Below the pieces are notes generated by a model. That model did no database searches and was not told the origin of the DNA. It worked only from the letters and a program-made list of their open reading frames with translations. Positions 53,404-55,397 of a stretch of 55,397 nt of DNA are shown here, piece by piece (position 1 is the stretch's first letter; each line of letters opens with the position of its first letter). The position numbers and the translations under genes were made by a program. The stretch comes from Cyclobacteriaceae bacterium (GTDB lineage: Bacteria > Bacteroidota > Bacteroidia > Cytophagales > Cyclobacteriaceae): contig JALHOT010000020.1 in the NCBI GenBank assembly GCA_022842845.1, positions 1-55,397 on the forward strand. Direction: 5' to 3'.

Positions 53404-55397
53404 TTAAAATCCAACATTTAAACCCAGTGCTACTGTGCGCGTGGTAGGGTAAGCACTTAATTCAATACCAGAGCTGATCGGGTCGCCCGGAAGCTCTGGT
53501 GTAAAGCCACTATACTTCTTTAGCGTAAAAAGATTTTGTGAAGTAATAAAGGCGCGGCAGCTTGATACCCGAACTTTATCAAGGATTGCTTTCGGGAAAG
53601 TGTATCCAACGGTAAGATTGTTAATTCGAATAAAAGAACCTGACTCCACAAAGTAACTGGATGCTAATTGATTGCCAGTGTTCGCACCAGGCTCTGTTTG
53701 TGACCGGTTTGCAGCAGTCCAACGATCATATACAACTGACTTCTCCACATTATCCCTACCTTCTACTCTCACTGCTTTTTTACCGTTATACACCTCGTTG
53801 CCAACATTGCCATACAGGTCGAGACTGAAGTCCCAATTTCCGTAGTTCACAGAAGCATTAATACCAAAATAAGCCACTGGCTGATAGGAGCCAGCAAAAA
53901 CACGGTCATCATCATCAATAACTCCATCCTGGTTTACATCTTCATATTTAAAATCACCAGGCTTGGCCGTAGGTTGTATTGGATTTCCATCATTATCGGT
54001 ATAGCTATTGATTTCTGCCGTGGTGTTAAATACTCCGATGGGATTTAATACATAAAAACTGCCTACAGGCAGACCATTATCAGTAAGCGTGGTGAAACCT
54101 TGTGCAGCACCAATAAAACCACCACGAATGGAACGGCCACCATTCAATGCCAATACTTTGTTATCGTTAAATGTTACGTTACCACCAATAGAGTAACTCA
54201 TTTTTTCATTAACACGCTCTTTCCAATTAAGTAATACCTCTAAACCTCTATTTTGAATAGTGGCTGCGTTGGTCAGAATTACTCCATCAGCATCGCCTAC
54301 GGTTCTGGGAATAGGTACGTTTATTAAAGCATTGGCTACTTTCTTATCGTAGTAATTGAACTCACCTGTTAACTTTGATTGAAATAAGCCAAACTCAAGC
54401 GCGAAATCATATTCTTCTGTTATCTCCCAGTTAATATTAGGGTCAATGATTTGATTGATTTGTGCACCATTGGTTGCTGACTCAGCACTGCCATTAAAAG
54501 GATAGGGTCTGTTCAATGAAACAGTTTGGGTAAAGGCATTGGTTGGTATCTGATCATTGCCCACCCTTCCATAGGATCCGCGCAATTTCAATACATCAAA
54601 TAGATTTTGATTCTGCATGAAGCCTTCTCTGTTCAATAACCAACCTACACCAAATGATGGGAAAGTTTGCCACCTATTTTGCTCAGGCAAACGCGAACTA
54701 CCATCGACCCTGATTGTTGCCGTTAACAAATACTTTTCATTATAGGCGTAATTCAATCTTGATAAATACGAGTTACGTGCCCAGGCATCTCCACCTCCAT
54801 TATTTTGAGAGGAGTTCGCATCGCCTACTCCTATGTACCATAGATCAGGATCGGCTGGTACATCGTTTCTGTTAGCTGATAAGAAAGTGAAATTCAGCTT
54901 CTCAGCAGTGATACCAGTTAACAAGGTAAAGTCATGCTCACCAATCTGCTTGCTGATGGTCGCCATATTATCCCACACCCAACGAAAGGCTTGGGAGTTT
55001 TGCACAACTAGTGAACTTTGAGCACGCAGTTGATTGCCTCCGGCAATCAGAAAAGTATTTTCATCGGCATTAAACTGATAATAGTAACCACGATTAAGTG
55101 AGTTACGCCAATCAGCTCCCAATGATGATCGAAGTGTTAACCATTCAAGAGGCTTAAAGGCCAGGAAAGTTGATCCCTGCAATCTGTTCTCTTTTACTCT
55201 TATGCTATTGTTATTGATATCAAGCAATGGATTACCCACATTTTGATAAGCAGAGGTATTACCATAGCGGCCATCTATCCGACTTGTAATAATCGGGGCC
55301 GCTCTGTATGCATTGTTATAGACTGAACCTATGTTTCCAAAAGCATCTATATTAATGTTACCAAAAGCATTTTGGTTAATGCTATTTCCGTAAGATG
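53404..55397 (-). CDS. susC: SusC/RagA-family TonB-linked outer-membrane protein (5' part outside window)
   Basis: The frame is open to the right edge, so at least 664 residues of the C-terminal part are seen and the signal, carboxypeptidase-like domain and plug are missing. Barrel features are typical: FLAFKPLEWLTLRSSLGADW, YLLTATIRVDGSSRLP, PSFGVGWLLNRE, LRGSYGRVGNDQI, EVLLNWKERV, PGDFKYEDVNQDGVIDDDDR, and a C-terminal ALGLNVGF strand. It transports oligosaccharides with the SusD encoded 13 bp downstream. A GTG at 55239 is internal, not the start. Confidence 0.95.
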   Translation of the reverse strand, partial: SYGNSINQNAFGNINIDAFGNIGSVYNNAYRAAPIITSRIDGRYGNTSAYQNVGNPLLDINNNSIRVKENRLQGSTFLAFKPLEWLTLRSSLGADWRNSLNRGYYYQFNADENTFLIAGGNQLRAQSSLVVQNSQAFRWVWDNMATISKQIGEHDFTLLTGITAEKLNFTFLSANRNDVPADPDLWYIGVGDANSSQNNGGGDAWARNSYLSRLNYAYNEKYLLTATIRVDGSSRLPEQNRWQTFPSFGVGWLLNREGFMQNQNLFDVLKLRGSYGRVGNDQIPTNAFTQTVSLNRPYPFNGSAESATNGAQINQIIDPNINWEITEEYDFALEFGLFQSKLTGEFNYYDKKVANALINVPIPRTVGDADGVILTNAATIQNRGLEVLLNWKERVNEKMSYSIGGNVTFNDNKVLALNGGRSIRGGFIGAAQGFTTLTDNGLPVGSFYVLNPIGVFNTTAEINSYTDNDGNPIQPTAKPGDFKYEDVNQDGVIDDDDRVFAGSYQPVAYFGINASVNYGNWDFSLDLYGNVGNEVYNGKKAVRVEGRDNVEKSVVYDRWTAANRSQTEPGANTGNQLASSYFVESGSFIRINNLTVGYTFPKAILDKVRVSSCRAFITSQNLFTLKKYSGFTPELPGDPISSGIELSAYPTTRTVALGLNVGF

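Noticed and set aside
1-55397. CRISPR array, tRNA/rRNA genes, insertion sequences or prophage genes
   Set aside because: No regularly spaced repeats, no cloverleaf-like sequences in the short intergenic gaps, and no transposase, integrase or phage protein motifs were found.

Overview
The window reads as a chromosomal segment of a Bacteroidota bacterium, most likely of the Cytophagales/Chitinophagales type. Evidence seen directly: a SusC/SusD pair, a DUF4249 lipoprotein next to a TonB-dependent receptor, a subtilase ending in a type IX secretion (T9SS) C-terminal sorting domain, many lipoboxes, A+T-rich upstream regions with few Shine-Dalgarno sequences, and several exact or near TAnnTTTG (-7) promoter elements. 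No tRNA, rRNA, CRISPR array, transposase or phage gene was seen, and no gene-free stretch exceeds 300 bases.

Layout. 1-5.75 kb: the tail of a proton-pumping NADH:quinone oxidoreductase operon (end of probable nuoI, then nuoJKLMN), tightly packed. 5.8-11.8 kb (minus): a four-gene operon of a NifJ-type pyruvate:flavodoxin oxidoreductase that appears to lack its internal ferredoxin domain, a dihydroorotate-dehydrogenase-like flavoprotein, a flavodoxin, and an unrecognised protein in which I read kinase-fold motifs plus a four-cysteine insert. 11.9-14.4 kb: two L,D-transpeptidases of different families, divergently transcribed. 14.5-23.4 kb: mostly single housekeeping or stress genes (DUF6265, orphan ABC ATPase, LLM oxidoreductase, PgeF, ABC-F, SDR, small heat-shock protein, a secreted protein, DinB, DUF4345 and a Crp-like regulator with a perfect palindrome beside it). 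23.4-27.8 kb: T9SS subtilase, HEIGH metalloprotease lipoprotein, cyclophilin.

28.2-35.7 kb (minus): an operon-like run of tandem-FKBP lipoprotein, STN-type TonB receptor, DUF4249 lipoprotein, a macroglobulin-like protein carrying an orphan TonB plug, and a START-like protein. 35.9-38.9 kb: a TldD/TldE pair in which only TldD has a twin-arginine leader. 39.1-46.9 kb: a translationally coupled DUF4159-MoxR-DUF58-BatA-DUF4175-membrane protein cluster. 46.9-55.4 kb (minus): a polysaccharide utilisation locus, SusC (cut by the window edge)-SusD-LamG lipoprotein-glycoamylase family (GH144-like)-GH3, whose enzyme pair suggests beta-1,2-glucan or a related beta-glucan.

The least explained part is the NifJ operon: a 2-oxoacid oxidoreductase with only its proximal iron-sulfur cluster ligands left, packed with a flavodoxin, a catalytically altered DHOD-like flavoprotein and a putative kinase-fold protein. 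I treat it as the best candidate for an undescribed system, with the kinase assignment resting on motif reading only.
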